This document shows, in pieces, positions 12,128-21,031 of a stretch of DNA of 64,000 bases. A program made the translations under genes and the position numbers. A model generated the notes under the pieces. That model made no database searches. It saw nothing but the letters and a program-made list of their open reading frames with translations, and was not told the origin of the DNA. The stretch is taken from NCBI GenBank assembly GCA_001661515.1, contig LUVW01000002.1, positions 999,850-1,063,849 on the forward strand. Reading direction: 5' to 3'. Position 1 is the stretch's first letter. Every line of letters begins with the position of its first letter. This stretch comes from Capniomyces stellatus (Eukaryota; Kickxellomycota; Harpellomycetes; Harpellales; Legeriomycetaceae).

Positions 12128-15100
12128 CTAAAAGTTCGTAATTTTGTCGGCAAACACGACATCGCCGCTAATGCTCAGCATTGCATAAGCATTGGACTTG
12201 TCAACTTGGATGAACCTCTGATGGTCAATGTTCATTGAAATCAAAGCATTGCCCTTGAGCGCATCAACATGTGATCTCAAAGAAGAATAAACATCGTTGA
12301 TAAAAGTCTGGACAAACATCGGCATTCCAACTGGCCCCTTTGTGTAGGACTCGATGCTCATCTCCTTGACGAAATGCAGCGATATTCTGCCCAGCAACTG
12401 GGTAATCACGTACCCTGGCAAGTATGGCAGGGTTGTCAGCTCAATTGAGTCGGTTAAAAGCATTTGTTGGTACGTTTTCGCCTGGTCAACCTGAGGACCA
12501 ACATCTTTTTTGACGCTGGATTTGAGTTTGTGTGTGTTTTTAAGCAATATGCTATTTGGCTCCTTGTTAGCTTGGGCAAGCGTGGCAGATTCGAGTGGTT
12601 TATGTGTATGTGCGTCCTTTGGTGCCGGAGAACTTGTGTTTTGTAAGCCAAAGGAATTGGCTAGCTGGTTAGCTAGTTCCGGATACTCGCGATCTACTTC
12701 GAGACCACCTGATGTGTTAGGCAGGTCAGTGCTAGTATCGATTGCTAACGCACTAGCCTTGCTTGCGGGGCTGGACTTGCTGAAGGAAAGATCGTCTGAC
12801 ACACTGAGTGTTTTCAGGGGGGTTTGAGCACCTTTTGTGACAATTTCGGTGGACGAAAGCTCGTCTGATGAGCTGCTAGAGTACTTGTAGCTGCTCATAT
12901 TGCTTTTTAAAGAATGCAGGTCTGGGTTTTTGGTTTGCGAAGGAAGCATCAAGTGAGGAGGGAATCTACACATTCCTACAATGGTAGCAGTCATTAGCAG
13001 CTGAACCTCGTCGCTGCTGCCGTCAATGGTGTCAATAGAATAGTTGACTGCAGAGATGACGCATCGATTGTAATACAGCAGGTTCGCACATATTTCTTGG
13101 TAAGTCTGGCTAAACAGTAAAGCCAGCGATCTGTTTGGATGTTTAGACTGGGGATCCAATGAACAGCGCTTTGCTATTACTATGTTCTGGATAAACGATG
13201 GCTGGATCAACGAAGAATACTTGTTCTGCCTTTTCTTCAGGTTGTTGGATGCCACTTGCAGCTGGTTATTCCAGTGTGTTAAGTCAGTGTCCGAGTCAGA
13301 ATCTGAAGATGACGATGACGAGCTTGATGAAGACGATGAGCTGGATGAGGGTGACGAGTAAGACGATGAGTACGACGAAAACGAACCTAAAGAGTCGCTT
13401 GAGTTGGAGCCTGAATTTGAACCCGATTCTGAATCTGAATCCGAATCCGAATCCGAATCCGAACTTGAAGTTGAACTCGAACCTAAACTTGAACCTGAAC
13501 TCGAAGAAGCAGAAGTGGATGATGATGTCGATAATGATGATTTTGAGTTGTTTTTGGATGAGGAGGATGTGGCTAAAGAGTCTGACGAGTCTGAAGAGCT
13601 TGACGAGGAAGAGCTGCTGGTGTCTGATAGCTCTGAGGGCAGCAGAGCGCGGGGGTTTGAGCGTTTGGGGGTCGGTACTAAGCCATGAGATTTAGCATGT
13701 AGTTCGTTGAGTTTTCCGTTTCTCGGAAAGTTGTTTGTGCCATGAACATTATTGAAAGCAGAACCATGTTTGAAAAACACATTTCTGCCGCTGATTTGGT
13801 TGTTTCGCAGGTTTACGACATTCGGCAGGGAGCTGGGCGGCTTCTTGTAAAACAACATGCCGTCAGTGTTGCAGATGGAGAACGAGTGGTGTAACGGATG
13901 GTCCAGAAGGGCCGCCATCAAGTCCTCGTCTGCATCATCATCTATTTGCACCGCAACAGAAACCTGAATGCTTTTGTGTTTCTTTGACAAAATTCTGTGG
14001 CCGCAGTACTTGCAGCTCACTGTGGTTTTGCTGGCTAGCAAACTTCCGCACTGTATGCACTGCCTGTACTTTCTCTGTCTCCGCCGTTTACTGATTCTGT
14101 TTGGGTAAAGCGCTTCGTATTTCGAGTTGGTATTTTGTCCCAGCATCCCGTCCGTTGCTGACCTTTGCATTCTTCTCGAACTCCCAAAGCCTCTGTCCAT
14201 TTCTGAATCTATCCCGCTTTCAGGCCCTGACTCCAGTCCCAGCCGCACGCCCAAGTCCAAGTCGCCAATCAGACCCAACTTGTTTGTCGGGTATGAATAC
14301 TGTTCTCTCTTTGTTGATTTCGATCTGGACTTGGACTTTGTTCTTGGCTTATTTTCGTGTTTATGTTTGTGTTTATGTCTACTCTTACTATTATTTCCAT
14401 GACTATGTCTATGCTTATGTCCCTTTTTGGATTTAGATCTCGTCTTTGACTTGTTTCTGGACTTGGATCCTGACTTGTTTCTAGACTTGGATCCTGACTT
14501 GTTTCTAGACCTGGATTTGGAATTAGATTTGGATCTTGACTTGTTTTTAGAGTTGGACTTTGATTTGCCCCTGTTTTTATTCTTGCCTCTTGCCTTGTTT
14601 CTGTGTTTCTTGCTCCTGCCCTTTTTCCCTTTGCTTTCCTCCTTGAAGTCGCTCTCCAGTCCGGAATCGCCAATCGTTTCGTCCAGGTGCTGCTCGAAGC
14701 CAACTGATTTGCCTGAACGACTTTTCCCCACTCCCGAAGCGCGCCTTGTCCTTGTCTCAATGTCCTGAACCTTTTGGTGAACCGAAGGCAGTTCCTCGTT
14801 GTTTAACACATGGTAATCAAGCGAAAAGGACCGGTCGGGCTGGTCAGATCTTCTTTTTCTTGCATATATACTGCCAATTGTGTATGCTGCCATCCTGCCC
14901 GCATTCTCCATCCGTAATGCCTTTCTTTTTCTTCTAAATGCCCTGTCCAGCCTCTTTCTGTTCGTTTGGGACAGATCTGTTATTCGGTCCTGGATTCTCA
15001 AGAAGCCTCGGTCCTCCTCATCCCAAACCCCAATGTTTCTGGAGATCTGCAACGGACCTGGCGTTGGTAATGCTGTTGCGTACACTGCTGTCCCCGTCGC

Positions 15101-17920
15101 CGTTGCTACAATCATATCATCGCCAATCGCCAGGTTGTACTTGAGCCCAAAAATCGTGTTCATTCCGTTGACGCTCAGCTTGTACAGAATCTGTCTATGC
15201 AAGTCGTACTGAATAAATGGAAGCGCATCGCTCACAAACGCCGCAAACGCCTCGCTGCTGCTCCCGCCACCCCCGCTGTTCCCCCCCGGATTATCGCTGC
15301 CTCGGTTGAACCCCAGCTTGCTTAGCGATGCCGCAAACAGCCCAGTGCTCCCCTTTTCATTCGCCATCCCTGCCCCCGCAACCGAGCTGCGAACCCTTGA
15401 CCGACAAATGTGGGCCTCCACAAGCACCGCCTGCCCATCAATTATGTCCAGCTCCTGTGCCAGCTCCGCCGTTGAAAGAATGATTTCAGGAACCGCCCGC
15501 TTTTGGCAGTATCCACATCTGAAAAACCGCATTGGGTACGGCAAACTCTTTCGGCTATGTGATGCGTGACACATCCGACATCCCAACGGCTTTGCTGCTC
15601 TTGCCCGGTTTATTCGGTCCCCTTGGCTTATGCTTGCCTGCATATCCATTCCAAACTCACCGCCAACTCTGCCCTTCTCCGCCACATTTTCCCCAAATTC
15701 ATCATCCAACTTTTCGCCTCGGTCCCGGGTGCCTCCTGGAACCTCCTGCTGGCGCTCTCCAATGTGCCCCAGCGATACCCTATTTTCGCCCTCAAAGCTT
15801 TTAACCTGGTTATACTCGGAATACCCAATAACCGACGATGCTTCGTGTGCATTGCTTATGATCCCTGTTGCAAGAGCATGTGTGTCTAAAATCGCTGCTG
15901 TTCCATGAACGCTCAGTACAGCAACATATCCGCATATCTCAACCGACTCTGAATACCCAATCACGTGAGAACACCCCAACGCCTTTGCATGGTCCTTGAT
16001 CTCCTTCCTCAGCTCGTCCCACCACATCTCTCTTGTTCGCTCCAAGTCGTTTTCTATCAGCTTCACCGAGTGTGCCATCACCGCTCCCCCCAGCCTATAA
16101 ACCACCGATCTTGGAAACTGCTTCAAAGTCACAATCTCTTGTGCCCATGCCTGAACCTCATTCTGCGAAGCAACACTGGCCACCTTTCTCTTTTTTGTTC
16201 CCATCTTTCTCATAATGCTACTTAGACTATCTGACTCCTCCTCGTCCTCCTGAAAGTACACTTTGCCCCCGTTACCACTGTTCCCGCCATGCTTGCTTTT
16301 GCCTGCTTTGGCTCCGCTTACCTTTGCCTGTGTGTCACGACCCCTGCTTTCCCCAAGCACGGCCCCAGTTACCTCTCCTTCCCCTCCATCTTCTTTGGAC
16401 TCTGGGTTTGCAGGTATTGGCTTCACCTGGGCTGCACTGGAACCGCTCTCTTGGTCTATATTCTCTGTACCCTCTCTTGCCATATCATATTCCCGATGCA
16501 GCCCTCTCTGGTCCGCCTCATCCCCGCTTCCGCCCAACGCATCGCTCGTACACAAGGCATCGCCATCGCCCCCAGTTTCATTTTCCATACCTTCTATTTT
16601 AAACTCTACCAATTGCTCATCTCCCACCTCCTCCTCTTCCTCCTCCTCCTCCACCTCCTCATCATCATCGTCCCTCTCTCCTGCTGATCCTATTTCAAAC
16701 TCATTCAGTATATCCACTGCTGTTCCAACTGCTCTTGCTGTAATCGTTTTATTACCCTCTTCAAAATCAAAGCTGTGCTTGTAACCAAATATCGCATTTC
16801 CCCCCCTCTCAATAGCCTTGCGCCCCATTCTTCTTCTTAGTTGCCCTGCCATTTGATACAACAGCCTTTGTCTCGCTTCATTAGACACTCTTTGTGTCCG
16901 GAAACTGTCGCTCCAGTGGTATTCTGGATCACTCTTCGTGATAATCGCATTTATGAACCCGCACAGCCCAACCTTGCTCTCATTCTTCTCAGGGAGCCTC
17001 TCCATTGAAAAAATTTGGATTCCTGCACTTGCCTCCCTAAATGGATTCACATCGCCAAAAAACTCTAGCTTCACTTGACACTGCAGCTCCCCTCGCAACC
17101 CATTTTGAACATCATATATTGGAAACCACCCTCCAATCGATCTCCCGTTTGAACGTGCCGCTGACGCCAGCTCTGTTTCGCCAACATAGCTCTCAACATC
17201 ACTCTCGTCATCGCTGTTGTCTCCTTTAGACGCCCTACTCAGGTTGCTGTTCTTTCTTGACCCTAGCGTTTTCTCTTGTTTACTCTCCATTTGCATACCA
17301 CTGTCGTAGCCATCCAGGTGCAAGCCCGTATCTTTTTTCTTTTGTTTTTTTAATTCTCTAGAGTTTTTTGCTGCGCTTTTTGTCCGACCACCGTCCTCTC
17401 TGTTCCCTAAATCCCTATTTGAGCCCTTGCTTACCAGTGTTGGATTTTTACTCAGGTTACCTTTTAAAGCTCCTTTTTTCAATTTTTGGTTAACACCAGC
17501 ACTGAATTTAGCCTCCTTATCACCTATTGGCTCTATCTCACTTTCCAGACCCTCTCCCTCTTCTTCTTCTTCTTCCTCCTCCTCCTCCTCTTCATTAACC
17601 TCCTCTCCTGTCTCAAAAACTCGCGTCAATAACACATTCAAATCAATAAACACACTTCCTACCAAATCATCTGCTGTTATCGAATCGTAATCGACAACTC
17701 TTAGCTCCAGTGGCTCGTTTTGTAAAAAGGCATCGTCTCTTACCTCCAGCCTAAAATCTTCATTCCAAACAGGGTTTAGTGTCTTCTTGCATGTGCTCGT
17801 TCTTAGAACTTCGGCTTCGGCAAATCGGATTTCCACATAAGCATCGGCCAGTAGTGATTTCCTGTCCATTGTGGGCAGATCCCGAGCCCTCAACACCTTT
17901 ATTTTCAATAAGCACGGCAT
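12128..17920 (-). CDS. C2CD5: C2CD5 (CDP138)-like C2-domain protein, very long and intronless
   Basis: One uninterrupted frame of 1930 residues. The N-terminal 100 residues form a C2 domain (KIKVLRARDLP, DAYVEIRF, LNPVWNEDF, VVDYDSITADDLVG) like that of animal C2CD5, a Ca2+ and phospholipid binding protein implicated in vesicle fusion. The C2CD5-specific block follows: NPFREASAGIQIFS and SNEARQRLLYQMAG near residues 290-375. Segments with a recurring Asn/Ile-Gly to Ala-x-Gly-Thr-Ala pattern, like bacterial YbjQ, occur near residues 312-405, 585-677, 890-947, 1603-1650 and 1843-1930. Two Cys4 clusters are visible: CRMC with CGYC near 783-812 and CIQC with CKYC near 1285-1306. Insertions of low complexity are an acidic Glu tract near 115, a Lys/Arg/Ser tract at 1097-1207 and a poly-Ser/Asp tract at 1420-1547. 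Membrane association is inferred from the C2 domain. Animal homologues are about 1000 residues, so this one is nearly doubled by insertions. Confidence 0.9.
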   Translation of the reverse strand: MPCLLKIKVLRARDLPTMDRKSLLADAYVEIRFAEAEVLRTSTCKKTLNPVWNEDFRLEVRDDAFLQNEPLELRVVDYDSITADDLVGSVFIDLNVLLTRVFETGEEVNEEEEEEEEEEEEGEGLESEIEPIGDKEAKFSAGVNQKLKKGALKGNLSKNPTLVSKGSNRDLGNREDGGRTKSAAKNSRELKKQKKKDTGLHLDGYDSGMQMESKQEKTLGSRKNSNLSRASKGDNSDDESDVESYVGETELASAARSNGRSIGGWFPIYDVQNGLRGELQCQVKLEFFGDVNPFREASAGIQIFSMERLPEKNESKVGLCGFINAIITKSDPEYHWSDSFRTQRVSNEARQRLLYQMAGQLRRRMGRKAIERGGNAIFGYKHSFDFEEGNKTITARAVGTAVDILNEFEIGSAGERDDDDEEVEEEEEEEEVGDEQLVEFKIEGMENETGGDGDALCTSDALGGSGDEADQRGLHREYDMAREGTENIDQESGSSAAQVKPIPANPESKEDGGEGEVTGAVLGESRGRDTQAKVSGAKAGKSKHGGNSGNGGKVYFQEDEEESDSLSSIMRKMGTKKRKVASVASQNEVQAWAQEIVTLKQFPRSVVYRLGGAVMAHSVKLIENDLERTREMWWDELRKEIKDHAKALGCSHVIGYSESVEICGYVAVLSVHGTAAILDTHALATGIISNAHEASSVIGYSEYNQVKSFEGENRVSLGHIGERQQEVPGGTRDRGEKLDDEFGENVAEKGRVGGEFGMDMQASISQGDRINRARAAKPLGCRMCHASHSRKSLPYPMRFFRCGYCQKRAVPEIILSTAELAQELDIIDGQAVLVEAHICRSRVRSSVAGAGMANEKGSTGLFAASLSKLGFNRGSDNPGGNSGGGGSSSEAFAAFVSDALPFIQYDLHRQILYKLSVNGMNTIFGLKYNLAIGDDMIVATATGTAVYATALPTPGPLQISRNIGVWDEEDRGFLRIQDRITDLSQTNRKRLDRAFRRKRKALRMENAGRMAAYTIGSIYARKRRSDQPDRSFSLDYHVLNNEELPSVHQKVQDIETRTRRASGVGKSRSGKSVGFEQHLDETIGDSGLESDFKEESKGKKGRSKKHRNKARGKNKNRGKSKSNSKNKSRSKSNSKSRSRNKSGSKSRNKSGSKSRNKSKTRSKSKKGHKHRHSHGNNSKSRHKHKHKHENKPRTKSKSRSKSTKREQYSYPTNKLGLIGDLDLGVRLGLESGPESGIDSEMDRGFGSSRRMQRSATDGMLGQNTNSKYEALYPNRISKRRRQRKYRQCIQCGSLLASKTTVSCKYCGHRILSKKHKSIQVSVAVQIDDDADEDLMAALLDHPLHHSFSICNTDGMLFYKKPPSSLPNVVNLRNNQISGRNVFFKHGSAFNNVHGTNNFPRNGKLNELHAKSHGLVPTPKRSNPRALLPSELSDTSSSSSSSSSDSSDSLATSSSSKNNSKSSLSTSSSTSASSSSGSSLGSSSTSSSDSDSDSDSDSESGSNSGSNSSDSLGSFSSYSSSYSSPSSSSSSSSSSSSSSSDSDSDTDLTHWNNQLQVASNNLKKRQNKYSSLIQPSFIQNIVIAKRCSLDPQSKHPNRSLALLFSQTYQEICANLLYYNRCVISAVNYSIDTIDGSSDEVQLLMTATIVGMCRFPPHLMLPSQTKNPDLHSLKSNMSSYKYSSSSSDELSSTEIVTKGAQTPLKTLSVSDDLSFSKSSPASKASALAIDTSTDLPNTSGGLEVDREYPELANQLANSFGLQNTSSPAPKDAHTHKPLESATLAQANKEPNSILLKNTHKLKSSVKKDVGPQVDQAKTYQQMLLTDSIELTTLPYLPGYVITQLLGRISLHFVKEMSIESYTKGPVGMPMFVQTFINDVYSSLRSHVDALKGNALISMNIDHQRFIQVDKSNAYAMLSISGDVVFADKITNF

Positions 17921-18972
17921 TTTAACAAACTGTTGGCATTTACTTGCTCAAACAAATTGTTTGACTAAACCTCTATCCAAATATAAACGCTTGACTCGTA
18001 AAAGACAAAAACACAGGACAACCTAGCAATCGGTTCAAGAATACTCTATGAGTACTGCAAAGCTCCCAAGTTTGATTGTTATTGTAGATGTTCGACTGCT
18101 CGACTCTCCAAGTTCGCAATAGAATTAGTATTAGTAAACCTATCTGCGCGTTGCTATTTTATTCTTATTGTTTGTATTTTATCTTTTGTTGCTGCGTGGA
18201 ATCAAATTTATTGCTCCTTGTGATTAGAGTCGCAGAATTGCGTGCAGCTATTGCTCTCTGTTTAGTAGTAAAGTAGAAATTGTGTTCGGCTTTGACTTTG
18301 GCTTTGATTCTAGTGATTCCCTCTACTGGTTAAAACTAGCAAGATACAAGTAATGATTAATTTGTGATGTATTTACAGCTAGTTTTTTTTTTAAAAAAAA
18401 TTGCAAATTAATTTGTTTTTTACTAACGAAACTTTAAAACACTAAACATCAAAGGAATATTGCCGAAAATCAATTTTACTATCAACTTATTTTACGTTCT
18501 TTTCTGTTGGAATTCACCTTTACTTTACTTTTTACTAGGCATTTTGAAATACGACGCATTTTAGCAGTAAAAAACTGCTCCTTTTAGCCATTTCTTTATC
18601 GAGTTTGAAACACGTATAATCAAAGTATACAAAGCCAGTTACATTGAGCAAAAACGATGCTTTGAACCCTGTTCTCCGCTATATTCTTGCTCGAATAGGG
18701 CAGGCTTATTTAAAAACATGCGAATCTAACGATACATACTACCTTTATTGTGGATTATATTTAAGTTTGAATCGTTTATTTTTAGCATCAATGTGTCGTT
18801 AAAAATATTTCTAAGTATGGCGAATTTAAAAATATATCTACCACCTAAATACCAAGTAGCTCAAACAACCAACTGTGCTGTACTATACTGTAAAGCTCAT
18901 TTAAATAATAAATTCTACAGTATCAACACACTTCAAGATTATTTTTAAAAAAGCCAAAAAAACAAAAAAACT
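17921..18972. other. Intergenic region upstream of the C2CD5-like gene
   Basis: AT-rich sequence that should contain the promoter of the minus-strand C2CD5-like gene. No exon, RNA gene or clear motif is seen. Confidence 0.55.
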
Positions 18973-19045
18973 GCTCTGTACAGGGGTCGAACCTGTGACC
19001 TTGGCGTTATTAGCACCACGCTCTAACCAACTGAGCTAACAGAGC
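18973..19045 (-). tRNA. tRNA-Ile(AAU): tRNA-Ile, anticodon AAT
   Basis: Read on the minus strand the 73 bases fold as a complete cloverleaf. The acceptor stem is GCTCTGT with ACAGAGC, the D arm has GCTC/GAGC around AGTTGGTTA, the anticodon loop is CTAATAA with A34-A35-T36, and the T arm is ACAGG-TTCGACC-CCTGT. A34 would be modified to inosine and read the Ile codons AUU, AUC and AUA. A and B box sequences are internal. No intron is present. A T-rich run follows the 3' end on the minus strand and would stop RNA polymerase III. The sequence is identical to the copy at 59692-59764. Confidence 0.98.
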
Positions 19046-19272
19046 TGGATAAAAGCTTTGCTGTTGGCCTAACCTTATTATTAGATAAAAATGTTTACTA
19101 AGGCTAACTAATTAGATCTACCCGATCAAAACATAACGCTTTTTACAAATACCTTTTTACTGGCCAATTTTCTTTCAAAGCTTAGTTATTTAACTGTAAG
19201 CTCCCTTTCTTTTATCTTAGCACTCGATGATGCCAAGTAAAAAGCTGAAATTGATTTTTTTTATTTAATAGT

Positions 19273-19435
19273 ATGGGGAGTGGCGCAAGCGCACGCTCCC
19301 CTTCAAGCAAAAATTATACGCCCGAGACACCCATTAGAGCGTTCGCAAGGTGGCTCTCCAGCGGTGTGCAATGCCAGAGATCCTCCCCGACTATCTAGCC
19401 TTATTGATCACTAGACAGCGACGTCAGGTAAGTAA
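19273..19435 (-). ncRNA. U1: U1 spliceosomal snRNA
   Basis: Read on the minus strand, about 163 nt with the usual parts of U1 in order. The 5' end carries ACTTACCTG, complementary to the GTAAGT donors seen throughout the window. Stem-loop I has TCTAG/CTAGA closing a loop with GATCAATAAGG, the U1-70K site. Stem-loop II has CTCTGGC/GCTGGAG closing ATTGCACACC, the U1A loop. Then come a third hairpin region, an Sm site AATTTTTG (about 19308-19315) and the 3' hairpin GGGGAG/CTCCCC at 19274-19302. The length matches human U1 (164 nt). The exact 5' end is uncertain by a few bases; the canonical first base A before TACTTACC is replaced by T here. Function: base pairing to 5' splice sites in early spliceosome assembly. 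Confidence 0.95.
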
Positions 19436-19463
19436 AGATCTCAAGTAGCCCGCAGCAATTTGA

Positions 19464-19471
19464 TACTTATA
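19464..19471 (-). promoter_or_regulatory. TATA-like element of the U1 gene
   Basis: TATAAGTA on the minus strand lies 29 to 36 bases upstream of the inferred U1 5' end, the expected distance for a TATA box. The match is by position and sequence only. Confidence 0.55.
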
Positions 19472-20180
19472 CGTTTCGGAAGAAAAAAAAGTAAATGCTA
19501 CGCTTATGGGGATAAATTTTGCAATTTTTTAATTTGGCTTAGCGATTTAGCCAATTATACTTCTAGTTTAGTGAAGTAGGATTATTTTTTTGTTGATTCA
19601 TTTTCAGCATTTTCGAAATTTCTCACGAATTATTCCAATTGGCAACAACTTCAGCCAGCCAATAGCTAATCAACACCAGTTTATTTACATTGCCTAAACC
19701 CAAACTATTGTTGTCTTTAAATTGCATTTTAATGCTTGATGCTTGATGCTTGCAACGAGTTCAAGCTTACAATTACAACAGACAACATAGCAAGTATACC
19801 AACGTTGGTGAAATAGCAACAGATAAAAGAAAGATAAATAAGGTGCTGTTAGCTTGCGATTCATTGCTTTTTGTATCCGATCCATAACAAAACCAACATT
19901 ATACGTATTTATATTCCGTAATATCGGAGCTGTTTTGGTAAGTCAGTAGCCAAGAAATAGCAAGTTTAATGTTAATAGAAAAAAGTAAGATGTAGAGATA
20001 AGAGATAAGAAACAAGAGATAAAGGGAAACAGTATAGAAACAGGATGCTTTGCATGCAGTGGAAAAGTTCTATTAAAAAAGTTGTATGCAGAAACAGGGT
20101 TAGCATTCTCAATCACAGCATAAAATTGGCTTTATTGGAATGAATGCTGATGTTGCAGAATATACTGCGCAATATAAGGA

Positions 20181-20250
20181 TAACTGTAACTTTGTTATTG
20201 TAACTTGGCTATTGTAACTTGGTTATTGTAACTTGGTCAATGTAACCTGA
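20181..20250. repeat. 14-bp tandem repeat, about five imperfect copies
   Basis: Successive units have the form TTATTGTAACTTGG with one to several changes per copy (units begin near 20181, 20195, 20209, 20223 and 20237). The central three are nearly identical. It lies in non-coding DNA and no function can be assigned. Confidence 0.8.
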
Positions 20251-21031
20251 CTATTGGGAGGTTAGGTCAAGTACAATTTACATGAATTCTTTTACAGCTC
20301 AGAATCGAATTGAACGGTCAAGTTTGAGGAACACTTTTAAGTTTTTGATTCGCAAATCCCAGAATAATATTGAAAGTAAATTGTATTTTGCTTTTCGCTT
20401 TATTTAGTCTTTTATTTATTGCAATGTTTTATTGCTTTTCGTTTAGCCAGCTGGCACTATTGACTTGGAAAATCCACGAGCAAAAGTGAGGAAACCAAAT
20501 GTGTTTTATTAAAATGAGCTTGAGACTTTTTAAAAAATATTAGCGTCTAAAACGTCAATAAACTAAATAAAAAACAAATGTAAATAAGGACATTTTTGCA
20601 ATTATATTTATAATCAAAGCTTGAGAACCTCAATGTTTTTTCTCAAAAAACGAAAACAAAAAACAAAAGGGAAAATAAATTGACTTTGATTGTTACCAAC
20701 TAAACTTACTATAGCAATACGTTATTAGTAATTAGTGAACGGAAAAAGGCTATCTACTACACTAAAATATAGCTAAATATTCAATTGCCACCAGTTTTCT
20801 TAAATTATAAGAATTTTCTCAACATCTAAAAACAATTTTCACCCAAACAGTCGATAAAGCTACCAACGTTAGATTTATATTAAAAGAAAAACAGCTTGGA
20901 CAGAGTTTCATTTCCATAAAACCAGCAATTAAAAAGTACCAACACTTTTAATATTTATCAAGGTAAAAAAAGAATACGAACTGTTTTAACCAGGCTAGAT
21001 TCAAGCACGAACCATCATAGCATTGTTGTTA

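Larger units (their letters stand above)
19436..21031. other. Intergenic region between U1 and ERO1
   Basis: About 1.6 kb of AT-rich DNA. It contains the U1 promoter at one end and the ERO1 promoter at the other. A TGATGCT microrepeat is at 19735-19752, GATAA-type repeats near 19990-20030 and a 14-bp tandem repeat at 20181-20250. No further gene is supported. Confidence 0.6.

Noticed and set aside
13198..14768. Plus-strand acidic and Leu-Asp repeat frames opposite the C2CD5-like gene
   Set aside because: They are antisense images of the Ser/Asp and Lys/Arg/Ser tracts of the real gene.
15306..16784. Several plus-strand frames up to 173 codons opposite the C2CD5-like gene
   Set aside because: Low-complexity Ser/Pro/Leu antisense of a gene with conserved domains on the minus strand.
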